DNA from: Sulfurimonas gotlandica GD1
GTDB taxonomy: Bacteria; Campylobacterota; Campylobacteria; Campylobacterales; Sulfurimonadaceae
Direction of reading: 5' to 3'
DNA: 64,000 nucleotides
Assembly: GCF_000242915.1 (NCBI RefSeq)
Contig: NZ_AFRZ01000001.1
Location: 62,001 to 126,000 of the forward strand
A program made the position numbers and the translations under genes. The notes under the pieces are model-generated. The model saw only the letters and a program-made list of their open reading frames with translations. It was not told where the DNA came from and searched no databases. Shown here piece after piece: positions 44,766 through 52,890 of the stretch (positions are counted from its first letter, which is position 1; the number at the start of each line of letters is the position of its first letter).

Positions 44766-45983
44766 ATGAATTTTCTTGAAGAGTTAAAGAAGCATCTAGT
44801 TTCTTTTTGGTTACCGGTTCCCGCAGTTATTGCACTTGGGGTTTTATCTGTTTACTATTTCGGTATTACAGGGACATATTGGGCAGTTACGGGCGAATTT
44901 ACAAGATGGGGCGGACATGCCTTAGAATTCGCTGGTGTTGATATTAGCGATTGGGGCTATTTCAAAATCATGAATATGAATGGTAATATTTTTACTCGTA
45001 TTGATGGAGTTATGATTATTGGTATGTTTGGAGGAGTTATTGCAGCAGCCTTTTGGGGTAACAACGTAAAATGGAGAATGCCAGCAAGTAAGATAAGAAT
45101 TTATCAAGCACTTATTGGTGGAATCATCGCAGGATTTGGTGCTAGACTGGGGATGGGTTGTAACTTAGCAAGTTTGTTTACAGGTATACCTCAGTTTACG
45201 CTTCACGCTTGGTTCTTCACTTTTGCTATGATTGCCGGTGTTTATTTAGGAGTAAAAGTAACTCAACTTCCATTTTTTCGCTCGAAAGTAAAACTGGAAA
45301 AACTATCTTGTAGTACACCCACAAAAATTGATACTGATGTAGATGCAAACAAGGTTAAACGATTTTTTACTATTGGAACTTTTGTATTTATAGGCATGAT
45401 TGTTTGGGCAATCTATCTTATCATTAGCGGACATCAAAAACTTGGTATGGCTATGCTTTTTGGTGGTGCTTTTGGTCTTATAATTGCCAAAGCTCAAATC
45501 TGTTTCACATCAGCATTTAGAGATATTTTTACAACTGGTAGAAGCCAAATGGCTAGAGCTATTGTTCTTGGGATGTTAGTTTCAAGCATCGGTATTTATA
45601 GCTACATCATGATAGGAGTTCCACCAAAAATCATGTGGGCTGGACCAAATGCTATCATCGGTGGAGCATTGTTTGGTTTTGGTATCGTTGTAGCTGGTGC
45701 TTGTGAGTGTGGTTGGATGTATAGAGCAGTAGAGGGTCAAATTCACTTTTGGATAGTAGGAGTTGGTAATGTTATCGGTTCAACTCTACTTGCTTTTGTA
45801 TGGGATGATATCTCTGGGCCACTTGCAACATCTTGGCCAAAGATAAATCTACTAGAGTCATTTGGTAATTATGGTGGACTGCTTATGAACTATGTTCTAC
45901 TTGCCTTACTATTTTTAGTAGTGTTAAAACTAGAAAAGAATTATCTTAAGAAATTAAAAGGAAAAACAGACAATGCAAAATAA
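44766..45983 (+). CDS. fdhT: YedE/YeeE-family selenium metabolism membrane protein
   Basis: 405 aa with about ten transmembrane helices in two homologous halves, each with a YeeE/YedE motif: GARLGMGCNLASLFTGIPQ (about 124-142) and GAFGLIIAKAQICFTSAFRD / AGACECGWMYRAVEG in the second half. The pore-lining cysteines fit a sulfur or selenium-compound channel. The homolog pair FdhT-FdhU in Campylobacter jejuni is needed for selenium-dependent formate dehydrogenase biogenesis. It overlaps the fdhU-like gene by 11 bases. Selenium substrate is inferred from the family and the neighbouring sel genes. Confidence 0.9.
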   Translation: MNFLEELKKHLVSFWLPVPAVIALGVLSVYYFGITGTYWAVTGEFTRWGGHALEFAGVDISDWGYFKIMNMNGNIFTRIDGVMIIGMFGGVIAAAFWGNNVKWRMPASKIRIYQALIGGIIAGFGARLGMGCNLASLFTGIPQFTLHAWFFTFAMIAGVYLGVKVTQLPFFRSKVKLEKLSCSTPTKIDTDVDANKVKRFFTIGTFVFIGMIVWAIYLIISGHQKLGMAMLFGGAFGLIIAKAQICFTSAFRDIFTTGRSQMARAIVLGMLVSSIGIYSYIMIGVPPKIMWAGPNAIIGGALFGFGIVVAGACECGWMYRAVEGQIHFWIVGVGNVIGSTLLAFVWDDISGPLATSWPKINLLESFGNYGGLLMNYVLLALLFLVVLKLEKNYLKKLKGKTDNAK

Positions 45984-46218
45984 TACTAAAGCTCCTACAC
46001 CAACTCACCGTTTGGATATGCATGGTGAACCATGTCCATATCCTGCCATAAAAACACTAGAAGCATTAAGAAGTCTTAATGACGATGATATATTAGAAAT
46101 CATCAGTGACTGCCCTCAAAGCATCAACAACATTCCCATAGATGTTAGAAATCACGGGTTTAAAGTTTTACATATAGACACAAGTACACCTTCTGTTAGA
46201 TATTTTGTAAAAAGATAA
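45973..46218 (+). CDS. fdhU: TusA/SirA-like protein
   Basis: 81 aa with the TusA signature: LDMHGEPCPYPAIKTLEAL, with the active Cys in the CPxP motif (C21, in PCPYP). A typical second half ends VRYFVKR. TusA proteins carry persulfide; beside YedE/FdhT they are thought to carry selenium or sulfur from the channel to SelD or FdhD. It overlaps fdhT by 11 bases and is followed by a structured non-coding region. Confidence 0.9.
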   Translation: MQNNTKAPTPTHRLDMHGEPCPYPAIKTLEALRSLNDDDILEIISDCPQSINNIPIDVRNHGFKVLHIDTSTPSVRYFVKR

Positions 46219-46226
46219 CAATTAAT

Positions 46227-46232
46227 TATACT
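46227..46232 (+). promoter_or_regulatory. Candidate -10 box for the 46240-46525 transcript
   Basis: TATACT lies just past the fdhU stop. If used, a transcript would start near 46239-46241, at the beginning of the structured region. Confidence 0.3.
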
Positions 46233-46239
46233 TTAATTC

Positions 46240-46525
46240 ACCATGCCCCAATGGCTGGAATGCAAGCTTGGAACGATACGGTTTGTAGAATTAGGAAGGT
46301 TTAGTTACTACCTATATGACGCACACAATACCACCTCTGTAACTTCAACGAGGTGGTCTGAAATATTCACTGCTCGTTTAATTCAACGATGTGTTCAGCT
46401 AGTTACACCTCTCCCAAGGTGTAATATAATCTCTTATGTTATTTTATATATTTACTGCTGTATGCGTTCCATCTCAGGAGAGATGGAGCGAGAAAGAAAA
46501 AAGTCTTTATCTCTCTCTTTTTTTG
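46240..46525 (+). ncRNA. Structured intergenic region, candidate small RNA of unknown class
   Basis: 309 bases separate fdhU from the next gene and hold at least four strong hairpins: CCAA(TG)GCT...AGCTTGG (about 46248-46271); ACCACCTC/GAGGTGGT (46330-46337 with 46350-46357); TTACACCT/AGGTGTAA (46403-46410 with 46417-46424); and CGTTCCATCTC/GAGATGGAGCG with loop AGGA (46465-46475 with 46480-46490). A terminator-like element ends it (46490-46524). It is more GC-rich and structured than neighbouring spacers. It does not match tmRNA, 6S, SRP or RNase P signatures I can recall. Only short ORFs run through it, without supporting sites. Confidence 0.45.
46490..46524 (+). terminator. Terminator-like hairpin with T run
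   Basis: GAG/AAAGA pairs with TCTTT/CTC (two-base bulge) and is followed by TCTCTTTTTTT at 46514-46524. It would end the candidate RNA or fdhU read-through just before the convergent 64-aa gene. Confidence 0.45.
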
Positions 46526-46527
46526 AT

Positions 46528-46722
46528 TTACTGGTTTAACTGCTTAAACAGCTTTTCCAGCCATTTATCAGCATCTTCGACATTTTCAAATCTTTGTGAC
46601 TTGGCAACTTGGTCTTTGCCTTCATAAAATCTTACTCTTATGCCATCTTCCACATGGTCAATTTTTGTTCTTGTGATTTTACTGAAATTCAAGTAAACTC
46701 TATCGTTTAATTTTACAAACAT
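46528..46722 (-). CDS. Small hypothetical protein
   Basis: 64 aa: an N-terminal beta-rich half (VKLNDRVYLNFSKITRTKI then IRVRFYEGKD) and a C-terminal helix (DADKWLEKLFKQLNQ). It resembles small SH3-like or PilZ-like folds only in pattern. An AGGAGG-like site precedes the ATG. Monocistronic, convergent with fdhU. Family not recognised. Confidence 0.6.
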   Translation of the reverse strand: MFVKLNDRVYLNFSKITRTKIDHVEDGIRVRFYEGKDQVAKSQRFENVEDADKWLEKLFKQLNQ

Positions 46723-46783
46723 TTATACCTCCTGATTTTTTATATTATATCACATGAGTGTTTTATAGTCAAATATGTTTTAC

Positions 46784-47449
46784 CTAAACCAGCTCTAGTG
46801 CTTTTTCATCAAATCTATAAGTCTTATGTGCAATCTTTACTAAAATCTTCTTTTCTGAAAGCTCTTTAAATAGTTTGATTAGAGTTGGTTTTGAGATGGA
46901 AACCTTTTGCATAATATCACTATATGAAGCTACCAGTTCATTTCTTTCATTTAAATGATCCAGTATGCACTTTACAACTTCTACTTGTTTGGAGTCTGTA
47001 ATTGCCGAGATTGTTTTAATGATATTTGAGTTTTTATGTATCTCTTTTTCTTGTATAAGCGGTAAGACTATATCGTGAAGAGTATTTAGTAGCTCTTTTA
47101 GGTTTATCGGTTTAACTATATAATTTTCTATCTTTAGCTTTATAGCATCTAACAGGTATTTTGTATCTGTATGTGCTGTTGTCAGAACTGTTGGTATGTT
47201 AATATTTTTATTAACTTTGAGATCTCTAAGAAAATCTATTCCATTTTCATTTTCCAGTAAAATATCTGAAATAATAATATCTATTTTCTCTTTTTTAAGT
47301 ACCTGCAATGCTGCTTCTGAAGTTTTTACTGCAAAAACATTTTTTACAAAGTCTTCCAGCATGTCCCTTGTCTGCTTAAGTAGTGAGTCATCATCTTCTA
47401 AGTATAGTATGTTAAATTCGTTGAGTATATTTAAATTTCTAGTTGTCAT
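46784..47449 (-). CDS. Response regulator with C-terminal winged-helix-like domain
   Basis: 221 aa. The receiver domain has E18/D19/D20, phospho-acceptor Asp62 (IISD), TTAHTD at 90-95, and Lys113 in VKPINL. The C-terminal domain (about 150-215) looks like a winged helix (VASYSDIMQKVSISKPTLIKLFKEL, then a KILVKIAHKTYRF wing), so it likely binds DNA, although not of the OmpR type. It overlaps the kinase gene by 4 bases. Third gene of the binding protein-kinase-regulator operon. Confidence 0.88.
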   Translation of the reverse strand: MTTRNLNILNEFNILYLEDDDSLLKQTRDMLEDFVKNVFAVKTSEAALQVLKKEKIDIIISDILLENENGIDFLRDLKVNKNINIPTVLTTAHTDTKYLLDAIKLKIENYIVKPINLKELLNTLHDIVLPLIQEKEIHKNSNIIKTISAITDSKQVEVVKCILDHLNERNELVASYSDIMQKVSISKPTLIKLFKELSEKKILVKIAHKTYRFDEKALELV

Positions 47450-49035
47450 TGTTCTTTGCCTTCGTTAACCGGAATTGTAATTGTAAAAAGAGTACAATTT
47501 TCAAAATCTTGATTTTCTATTTTATAATAAATATTCTTACAATCAATAGTCCCTTGCATATGTTTTTCAATAATTTGTTGAGACATATATAAACCTATAC
47601 CTGTTCCTGCACTTTTATACTTTGTAGTATAGTATGGTTCAAATATATGAGGTAAGATTTCTTCATCTATCCCCCCGCCATTGTCCACCATGTTTATTCT
47701 TATCTTATTTTTTGATTTTTTTACTATTACTTCCATGAGTCTCTTCTGGTCTTTTGACCTCAGAGCATCTTTTGAATTTGAGATTATATTTAAGAAGACA
47801 TGTGAGAGTTCATTGTAAAAACCATATACTTCAATATCTTGCTTAATCTTTAGATGAAACTCTATATTCTCTTCATCTAAAAGATATTTTGACAATTCAA
47901 ATGAGTGTTCAATACAATCTTTTAAAGAGAATCTTTCTTTATCTCTATTTGGCTTGAAAAAATTCTGAAAATCTTCAAGAGTATTTGACATACTCTCTCC
48001 GAGTATAATTGCATCGTTTACCTTCTCTTCAAGAACCTCAGGAGTAAGTTTTCCTAACTCCATCTTAGTTTGAAAACCTTGAACTATCATCATAATAGAG
48101 CCTAGCGGCTGTCTCCATTGATGAGCTATATTTGAAATCATCTCACCTAAGCTGGCAAGTCTGGCTTGTTGAAACATTATCAGATCTTTTTTTCGTGAGT
48201 TTCCTACTTCATCTTGGATTCTTTTTTCTAAAGACTCATTAAGAGCTTGAAGCTCTTTTGTCTTTTCATTTACAGCATCTTCTAGACCAAAGTGAAGTCT
48301 TTTAAAATGTAAAATGATTACTATTGAGAGTATGATTGAAAACAAAAATACCCATACTATGGAAATATTTAAAATCATAGAGAGAGTATTGAAGACCTTT
48401 TGCGTATCTCTTCTCTCACTTATAGCCATATTCAAGTCGTAATTAGTCAAGTTTGTTATATAGATAGAGATTGTATTTATCTCAAAGTTTACATTGTCTA
48501 TAAGAAGTGATACTCTCTCATAGTTTTCATTTGAAAGCTCTAAAATTATCTCATCGACCAACTCTTTTATCTTTACATTTTTATCATTTATATTTGAGAT
48601 AATACTATTTTGCAAGATCTTGTTCTTATCCTGACTTCCTATAATAAAGAACTCTTTGATTATCTTGGTCACCCAGGATGTTTTATACTCCTCTGAAAAA
48701 GTTATTTCTAAATATCTACTCCAGTTTTTCTCAATAAGCTGTTCACCTAAATCAAGAACATCATATGACTGCTCAAGCGTAATATTTTTATGATAAACAT
48801 CATATAGCGTGTCATGAATATTAACTACATACGCATCTTTAATAGCTTCGAGTTTAATGATAGGTTTGGTTCTCTTTTCAAACAAAATATCAAAATCATG
48901 CTTTACTGTATATATAGATACTTGGGACAAGCCTATTATGAGTATCATCCCGCCTATAATTATGAAAAGTAAGAAAAATGTCTTATATGTAAAAGGTATC
49001 TTGTTTATATAAGAGAGTATATTTTTAATTTTCAT
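47446..49035 (-). CDS. Membrane sensor histidine kinase
   Basis: 529 aa. TM1 (about 20-40) and TM2 (about 220-243) flank a mostly helical periplasmic domain of about 180 residues. A coiled coil follows (about 250-285), then the dimerisation helix with phospho-acceptor His305 in AHQWRQP, an N-box (NIISNSKDAL) and G-boxes (DNGGGI, GTGIGLYMS). It overlaps the binding-protein gene by 11 bases and the regulator by 4 bases. The neighbouring periplasmic binding protein probably presents the ligand, as in TorT-TorS type systems. Confidence 0.92.
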   Translation of the reverse strand: MKIKNILSYINKIPFTYKTFFLLFIIIGGMILIIGLSQVSIYTVKHDFDILFEKRTKPIIKLEAIKDAYVVNIHDTLYDVYHKNITLEQSYDVLDLGEQLIEKNWSRYLEITFSEEYKTSWVTKIIKEFFIIGSQDKNKILQNSIISNINDKNVKIKELVDEIILELSNENYERVSLLIDNVNFEINTISIYITNLTNYDLNMAISERRDTQKVFNTLSMILNISIVWVFLFSIILSIVIILHFKRLHFGLEDAVNEKTKELQALNESLEKRIQDEVGNSRKKDLIMFQQARLASLGEMISNIAHQWRQPLGSIMMIVQGFQTKMELGKLTPEVLEEKVNDAIILGESMSNTLEDFQNFFKPNRDKERFSLKDCIEHSFELSKYLLDEENIEFHLKIKQDIEVYGFYNELSHVFLNIISNSKDALRSKDQKRLMEVIVKKSKNKIRINMVDNGGGIDEEILPHIFEPYYTTKYKSAGTGIGLYMSQQIIEKHMQGTIDCKNIYYKIENQDFENCTLFTITIPVNEGKEQ

Positions 49036-50167
49036 TATAGACTTCTATAAACTTAGAGTTTTTGTATTTAAACAGATAGACTTTGTTGTGCAGTTGATCA
49101 TTTTTATAATCTATATCAACACCATCTAAAATATTCTTAGGAAGCTTTTTTATCTCTTGGAGGAACTTTTCTCTTGTAATGGCACCGCCGATATTCTTCA
49201 ATGCCACAACAACTGATTTGGCTGCTAAAAATGCTTCTAAAGAAACAAAACCTAAAGGCTCATCCGGAAAGTACTTCTTCATAAGCTTTTTATACTCTAA
49301 GATAACAGGTTTAGAACTATCATCATAACTTGGAACAACTTGGGAGAAAAATAAATTTTCAGTATTGTAATCTAACTCTCTTATCATCTCATCTGCATCT
49401 CCAAAAGAGATATTACAAAAAAGTGTATCTTTAAAAATAGGATCTTTCTTTGCTGTTTTAATAAACAGAGCATTTGCTTTATACGCTCCAATCATAAAAA
49501 CTGCTTCTGGTTTTGAAGACTTTATCTCATGAAAGGCATGTCTAATGGAGAGAGTGTTCCTTTTATATGTTCCTTCTCCGCAAAGCTTCAATCCTCTCTC
49601 GTTTAGTGAGTGAAGAAGTGAGACAAAGCCCTCTTCTCCATAATCATCATTTTGATAAAAAACAGCAAATTTCGAAAGATCTCTTTTAGTTCGTAAATAC
49701 TCAACTGTGTAGTCAATCTCTTCTTTATAAGAACTCCTAAAATTGACAATATCCACACCGTCATTGTTTCTTAAAAAAGAAGCTCCTGTAAATGGAGCTA
49801 CTAAAGGTATTTCTCCAGCTCTGAGATTAGGTAATATTTTTTTTACTGTTGGAGTACCTACAAAACCAAAAAAAGCAAAAATATTTTTATCAATAAGCTT
49901 TTTAATATTCTCAACAGTCATATCAGGCTCATATTTATCATCATAAACAATGAGTTCAATTTTCACATCGCCTAGTAATTTATTTTGATTAGCATATAAA
50001 AAATAAGAATCGGCTCCACTGTAAACAGAATCACCCAGAGCATGCATAATTCCACTTCTAGGTATTGAAAGACCGAGTTTTAAGGATTTTCCATCAAGCT
50101 CATCATTTTCAATATTTAGGAAAATCAGAACAAAAGCAATTAGTACAACTACTATATATCTAATCAC
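49025..50167 (-). CDS. Periplasmic binding protein of the branched-chain amino acid (Peripla_BP_6) type
   Basis: 380 aa from GTG 50167, which has AAAGGG six bases upstream and gives a normal signal sequence or anchor (IVVVLIAFVLIFL). An ATG 13 codons earlier has no site. The mature part shows the two-lobe Peripla_BP_6 pattern: KLGLSIPRSG near the start, IFAFFGFVGTPTV, AVFYQNDDYGEEG and FVSLEAFLAAKSVV. No transporter genes are adjacent; it is in one operon with a histidine kinase and a regulator, so it is probably the sensory ligand receptor. The ligand is unknown. Formate or another substrate of the adjacent operon is only a guess. Confidence 0.82.
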   Translation of the reverse strand: MIRYIVVVLIAFVLIFLNIENDELDGKSLKLGLSIPRSGIMHALGDSVYSGADSYFLYANQNKLLGDVKIELIVYDDKYEPDMTVENIKKLIDKNIFAFFGFVGTPTVKKILPNLRAGEIPLVAPFTGASFLRNNDGVDIVNFRSSYKEEIDYTVEYLRTKRDLSKFAVFYQNDDYGEEGFVSLLHSLNERGLKLCGEGTYKRNTLSIRHAFHEIKSSKPEAVFMIGAYKANALFIKTAKKDPIFKDTLFCNISFGDADEMIRELDYNTENLFFSQVVPSYDDSSKPVILEYKKLMKKYFPDEPLGFVSLEAFLAAKSVVVALKNIGGAITREKFLQEIKKLPKNILDGVDIDYKNDQLHNKVYLFKYKNSKFIEVYNEN

Positions 50168-50292
50168 AAGAACCCTTTTTATGTTGATTATATCATAAAT
50201 ATACATTCAAAGATAAATTGTCTTACAAATAATCACACTAGGTAAAATACTTTTGACTATTTAAGGACAATATAAGTTTTATGAAGTTAAAC

Positions 50293-50314
50293 TTGGTAAT
50301 ATATTTTTTACCAA
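50293..50314 (+). promoter_or_regulatory. Inverted repeat in the leader of the formate dehydrogenase operon
   Basis: TTGGTAA (50293-50299) and TTACCAA (50308-50314) form a perfect 7-bp repeat around TATATTTT. Its right arm touches the ribosome-binding site AAAAGGA of the ferredoxin gene. It may be an operator or an mRNA hairpin that affects initiation. Confidence 0.45.
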
Positions 50315-50325
50315 AAGGATTTAAG

Positions 50326-52023
50326 ATGCAAGAATTTGTCTACTTTAGCGATAGAGGACTTGATTTTCCACTCCCAGAAAATATACTTGTTACCTCTGAA
50401 TTATCAACTGCTTCAAACAATAATTTCATAGTATCAAATTCTAAAAATGTACATGGTGAAATAATCGCAGATGAGATTGACTTCTATATAAGTAACTCAC
50501 AAGACCCTATCGCTAAAAAAATCAAAAATGTAGAAAAATTATATGAAATAAATGCCATTAGATTTGATATGGCACAAGATATTAAATACACTCAAAAAGT
50601 TTCACAAGAAGTTTTACTTGTATCTACTCAAGAACAAAAAGAAGAGTTTTTAAAATCTATGATCCCTGATGAGTTCAATCTTTTACATGTAACACCTGAA
50701 GTAGTTAAATCTATCTCTGGACATATTGGTAATCTAACAGTAATTGTAAATGACACTTTTAAAGATGCAACTCTTCATGTTTCTCAAATCGTATGGTACG
50801 ACCAAGAAGAGATAGCTACTACACAAAGTGGTGCTTTTGACCCCTTAGAGAGTTCACTAGATGATGTCCTTGCAACTCTACGAAACAATATAAGTAATTA
50901 TGAGTACAAAAAGTTTGTTGTGTATGATCAAAACATTTGTCAATATCATGGAAGAAATGAAAAGACTTGTGGAAAATGTGCAGTTGTTTGTCCTACTGTT
51001 GCTATTGAGAGAGATGATGATATCAAGCATCTACTATTTTCACAAATAGACTGTCACGGCTGTGGCGGCTGTATCTCTGTGTGTCCATCAGGAGCACTAG
51101 ACTACGCTCCGCTAAATAGAGAGAGCATCTACGATATCTCAAGAATATTCAGTGGGCATATTCCTTTAGTCATCCCTCAAAAGATGAATGTTAAAGGTTT
51201 AAATGTAGAGTTAAAAGAAAATGTTTTACCTTTTGCTATTGAAGGTGAGAAGTTCCTTCACGAAGCAACACTGCTAACTATCGCACAAGAGTCAGGCTCA
51301 CAAGTAATCTTCTACTCTGACTTCCTTTCAAAAGGAACTAAAGATGCCATCAGAATCTTAAATGACATCTATCAAAAGAGACATAACCTAGATGCAATTA
51401 TAGTCGCGATGGATGAGAGTGAACTAGTAGATGCTCTAAACAAAGTTAACTTCATAGAAGACTCAAGACACACTATCAACGAACTAAACTCAAGAAAAAG
51501 AGAAGTTTTCGCAAATAGACTTAAAAATATTGTAGGTGAAGAAGACTTAGGTGAAGTTAAAACAGGCGAGCACATTCACTATGCAAAAGTAAACGTCAAT
51601 GAAGCTAACTGTACTCTTTGTCTAGCTTGTGTAGGTGCTTGTAACGTAGATGCTCTTGTGGCAAACATAGATGACAACTCTCTAAGAATAAATCCAAGCA
51701 TCTGTACAGCATGTGGCTTTTGTGAAGTTGTATGTCCGGAGAAAGATTGTTTAACTATAGAAGAAGATGTAATCAAACTAAATCCTACTTGGTTTAAAGA
51801 ACAAGTCTTAGCAACAGACACTCTGTTTGCATGTGTGGAGTGCGGAAAAGAGTTTGCAACTACAAAAGCAATAGAGAAAATCTCTTCCATTATGTCTCCT
51901 ATCTTTGCTCACGATCCAGTAAAAGAGAGAACTCTTTACTGCTGTGAAGATTGTAAGCCTAAGGTTATGATGACAAGTTATATGGAAAATAAAAATCTAT
52001 ACAAATCACCAGGAGATATGTAA
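50326..52023 (+). CDS. Multi-cluster 4Fe-4S ferredoxin-type protein, first gene of the fdh operon
   Basis: 565 aa from ATG 50326, with AAAAGGA upstream; a start 15 codons earlier lies within the leader repeat and has no site. No signal peptide. The N-terminal half (1-200) is of unknown type. A ferredoxin pair follows: CQYHGRNEKTCGKCAVVCP (about 205-223) and CHGCGGCISVCPSGA (about 243-257). A second pair lies at CTLCLACVGACNVDA and CTACGFCEVVCPEKDC (about 426-475). The C-terminus has two CxxC knuckles (CVECGKEF, CCEDC). It is likely a cytoplasmic electron carrier or assembly factor for formate dehydrogenase. Family name not certain. Confidence 0.85.
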   Translation: MQEFVYFSDRGLDFPLPENILVTSELSTASNNNFIVSNSKNVHGEIIADEIDFYISNSQDPIAKKIKNVEKLYEINAIRFDMAQDIKYTQKVSQEVLLVSTQEQKEEFLKSMIPDEFNLLHVTPEVVKSISGHIGNLTVIVNDTFKDATLHVSQIVWYDQEEIATTQSGAFDPLESSLDDVLATLRNNISNYEYKKFVVYDQNICQYHGRNEKTCGKCAVVCPTVAIERDDDIKHLLFSQIDCHGCGGCISVCPSGALDYAPLNRESIYDISRIFSGHIPLVIPQKMNVKGLNVELKENVLPFAIEGEKFLHEATLLTIAQESGSQVIFYSDFLSKGTKDAIRILNDIYQKRHNLDAIIVAMDESELVDALNKVNFIEDSRHTINELNSRKREVFANRLKNIVGEEDLGEVKTGEHIHYAKVNVNEANCTLCLACVGACNVDALVANIDDNSLRINPSICTACGFCEVVCPEKDCLTIEEDVIKLNPTWFKEQVLATDTLFACVECGKEFATTKAIEKISSIMSPIFAHDPVKERTLYCCEDCKPKVMMTSYMENKNLYKSPGDM

Positions 52024-52796
52024 TGAATGAAGAAAAAATGAACAAAGCGAGAGCTTTATACTATGCAATGTTTTCAAGATGTTTTGTTTTTACAACGGAC
52101 ACTAAAAGATACTTTGAGCTGATTGAGTTTATAGATATTTTGAAAGAAAATCCATTAGACAAAAGCTCTGCCGAGGCTTTTGAGAAGATAAGAGCCCTTG
52201 TTAAGTCTGATTCTAACATCACTTTTATGAAAGAGTTTGATGCCATCTTTCACTCACCTGAGACTCAAACTCTCAGAACTACAGCTTCATACTATGATGA
52301 AGATATAGAGAGTGGAAAGAAAAGAATCGAGATGCAAAACTTTCTAGCTAAGACAAAAATCAGAAGAGATGAGAAATCTTACTCTGACTATGAAGACCAT
52401 ATAGGTTTTATCTTTTCTGTAATGAGCGAGCTGTGTGAACTGATCGCAAATGGAGAAGAGCAATATAAAAATACAGCACATTGTATTTTTGAGCAAATCT
52501 TAAATGATTTTGTAGACAAGTTCTCAAAAGAACTTTATGAACATGAAAGCGCAGATATCTTTAAAAATGTAGTTGTCTTACTTAAGTCATTTATCGAGTT
52601 CGAAAGACTCTACTTAGAAGTACAGACTCCAGTATATGAACAAAGTAAAGTTCAATCTAAACCAAAAGGCGAAGAACTCTCTGAAGCAGAAATTGAAAGA
52701 AGAGAGAGAAACAGACTACTGAGACAAAAAGGACCAAAGGAAGCACAAGATGCTTGTTCTATTGACATAGCCTATGATGTAGAGGATGACATTTAG
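52023..52796 (+). CDS. TorD/DmsD-like chaperone for formate dehydrogenase
   Basis: 257 aa, all helical and cytoplasmic. TorD-family pattern: MFSRCFVF near the start, a middle EFDAIFHSP segment, and a SYYDEDIESGKKRIEM region. The C-terminal tail is Lys/Glu-rich (about 210-245). TorD-like chaperones bind the Tat signal of molybdenum-cofactor oxidoreductases and hold them for cofactor loading. The Campylobacter fdh locus has a similar gene upstream of fdhA. Its ATG overlaps the ferredoxin stop by one base. Confidence 0.85.
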   Translation: MNEEKMNKARALYYAMFSRCFVFTTDTKRYFELIEFIDILKENPLDKSSAEAFEKIRALVKSDSNITFMKEFDAIFHSPETQTLRTTASYYDEDIESGKKRIEMQNFLAKTKIRRDEKSYSDYEDHIGFIFSVMSELCELIANGEEQYKNTAHCIFEQILNDFVDKFSKELYEHESADIFKNVVVLLKSFIEFERLYLEVQTPVYEQSKVQSKPKGEELSEAEIERRERNRLLRQKGPKEAQDACSIDIAYDVEDDI

Positions 52797-52806
52797 TCAT
52801 CCTCTA
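52780..52806 (+). promoter_or_regulatory. Strong hairpin across the chaperone stop codon
   Basis: TAGAGGATGAC (52780-52790) and GTCATCCTCTA (52796-52806) are perfectly complementary around ATTTA, and the stop codon TAG lies within. No T run follows. With the next hairpin it may mark an RNA processing or stability site between the accessory genes and fdhA. Confidence 0.6.
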
Positions 52807-52812
52807 TGTGAA

Positions 52813-52847
52813 ACTTAAGTAAGCCAAAGAGTTTGGTTTACTTAAGT
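52813..52847 (+). promoter_or_regulatory. Long hairpin between chaperone and Tat protein genes
   Basis: ACTTAAGTAAGCCAAA (52813-52828) pairs with TTTGGTTTACTTAAGT (52832-52847), with one G-U, around the loop GAG: a 16-bp stem. No T tract follows, so it is not a classical terminator. It sits 43 bases before the small Tat protein gene. Confidence 0.65.
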
Positions 52848-52890
52848 CTCATGATTTTATGGGGCTAATCACAAACAAAAGGAGACAACG

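Noticed and set aside
46243-46320. tRNA-like start (ATGCCCCAATGGCTGGAATG...) after fdhU
   Set aside because: The beginning resembles a Leu/Ser-type D-arm, but there is no matching anticodon stem, T-loop TTCGA or CCA end. It was kept as part of the structured RNA candidate.
46243-46539. 98-aa ORF on the plus strand after fdhU
   Set aside because: It runs through perfect hairpins, lacks a ribosome-binding site and has no protein-like pattern; the interval is better explained as structured RNA.
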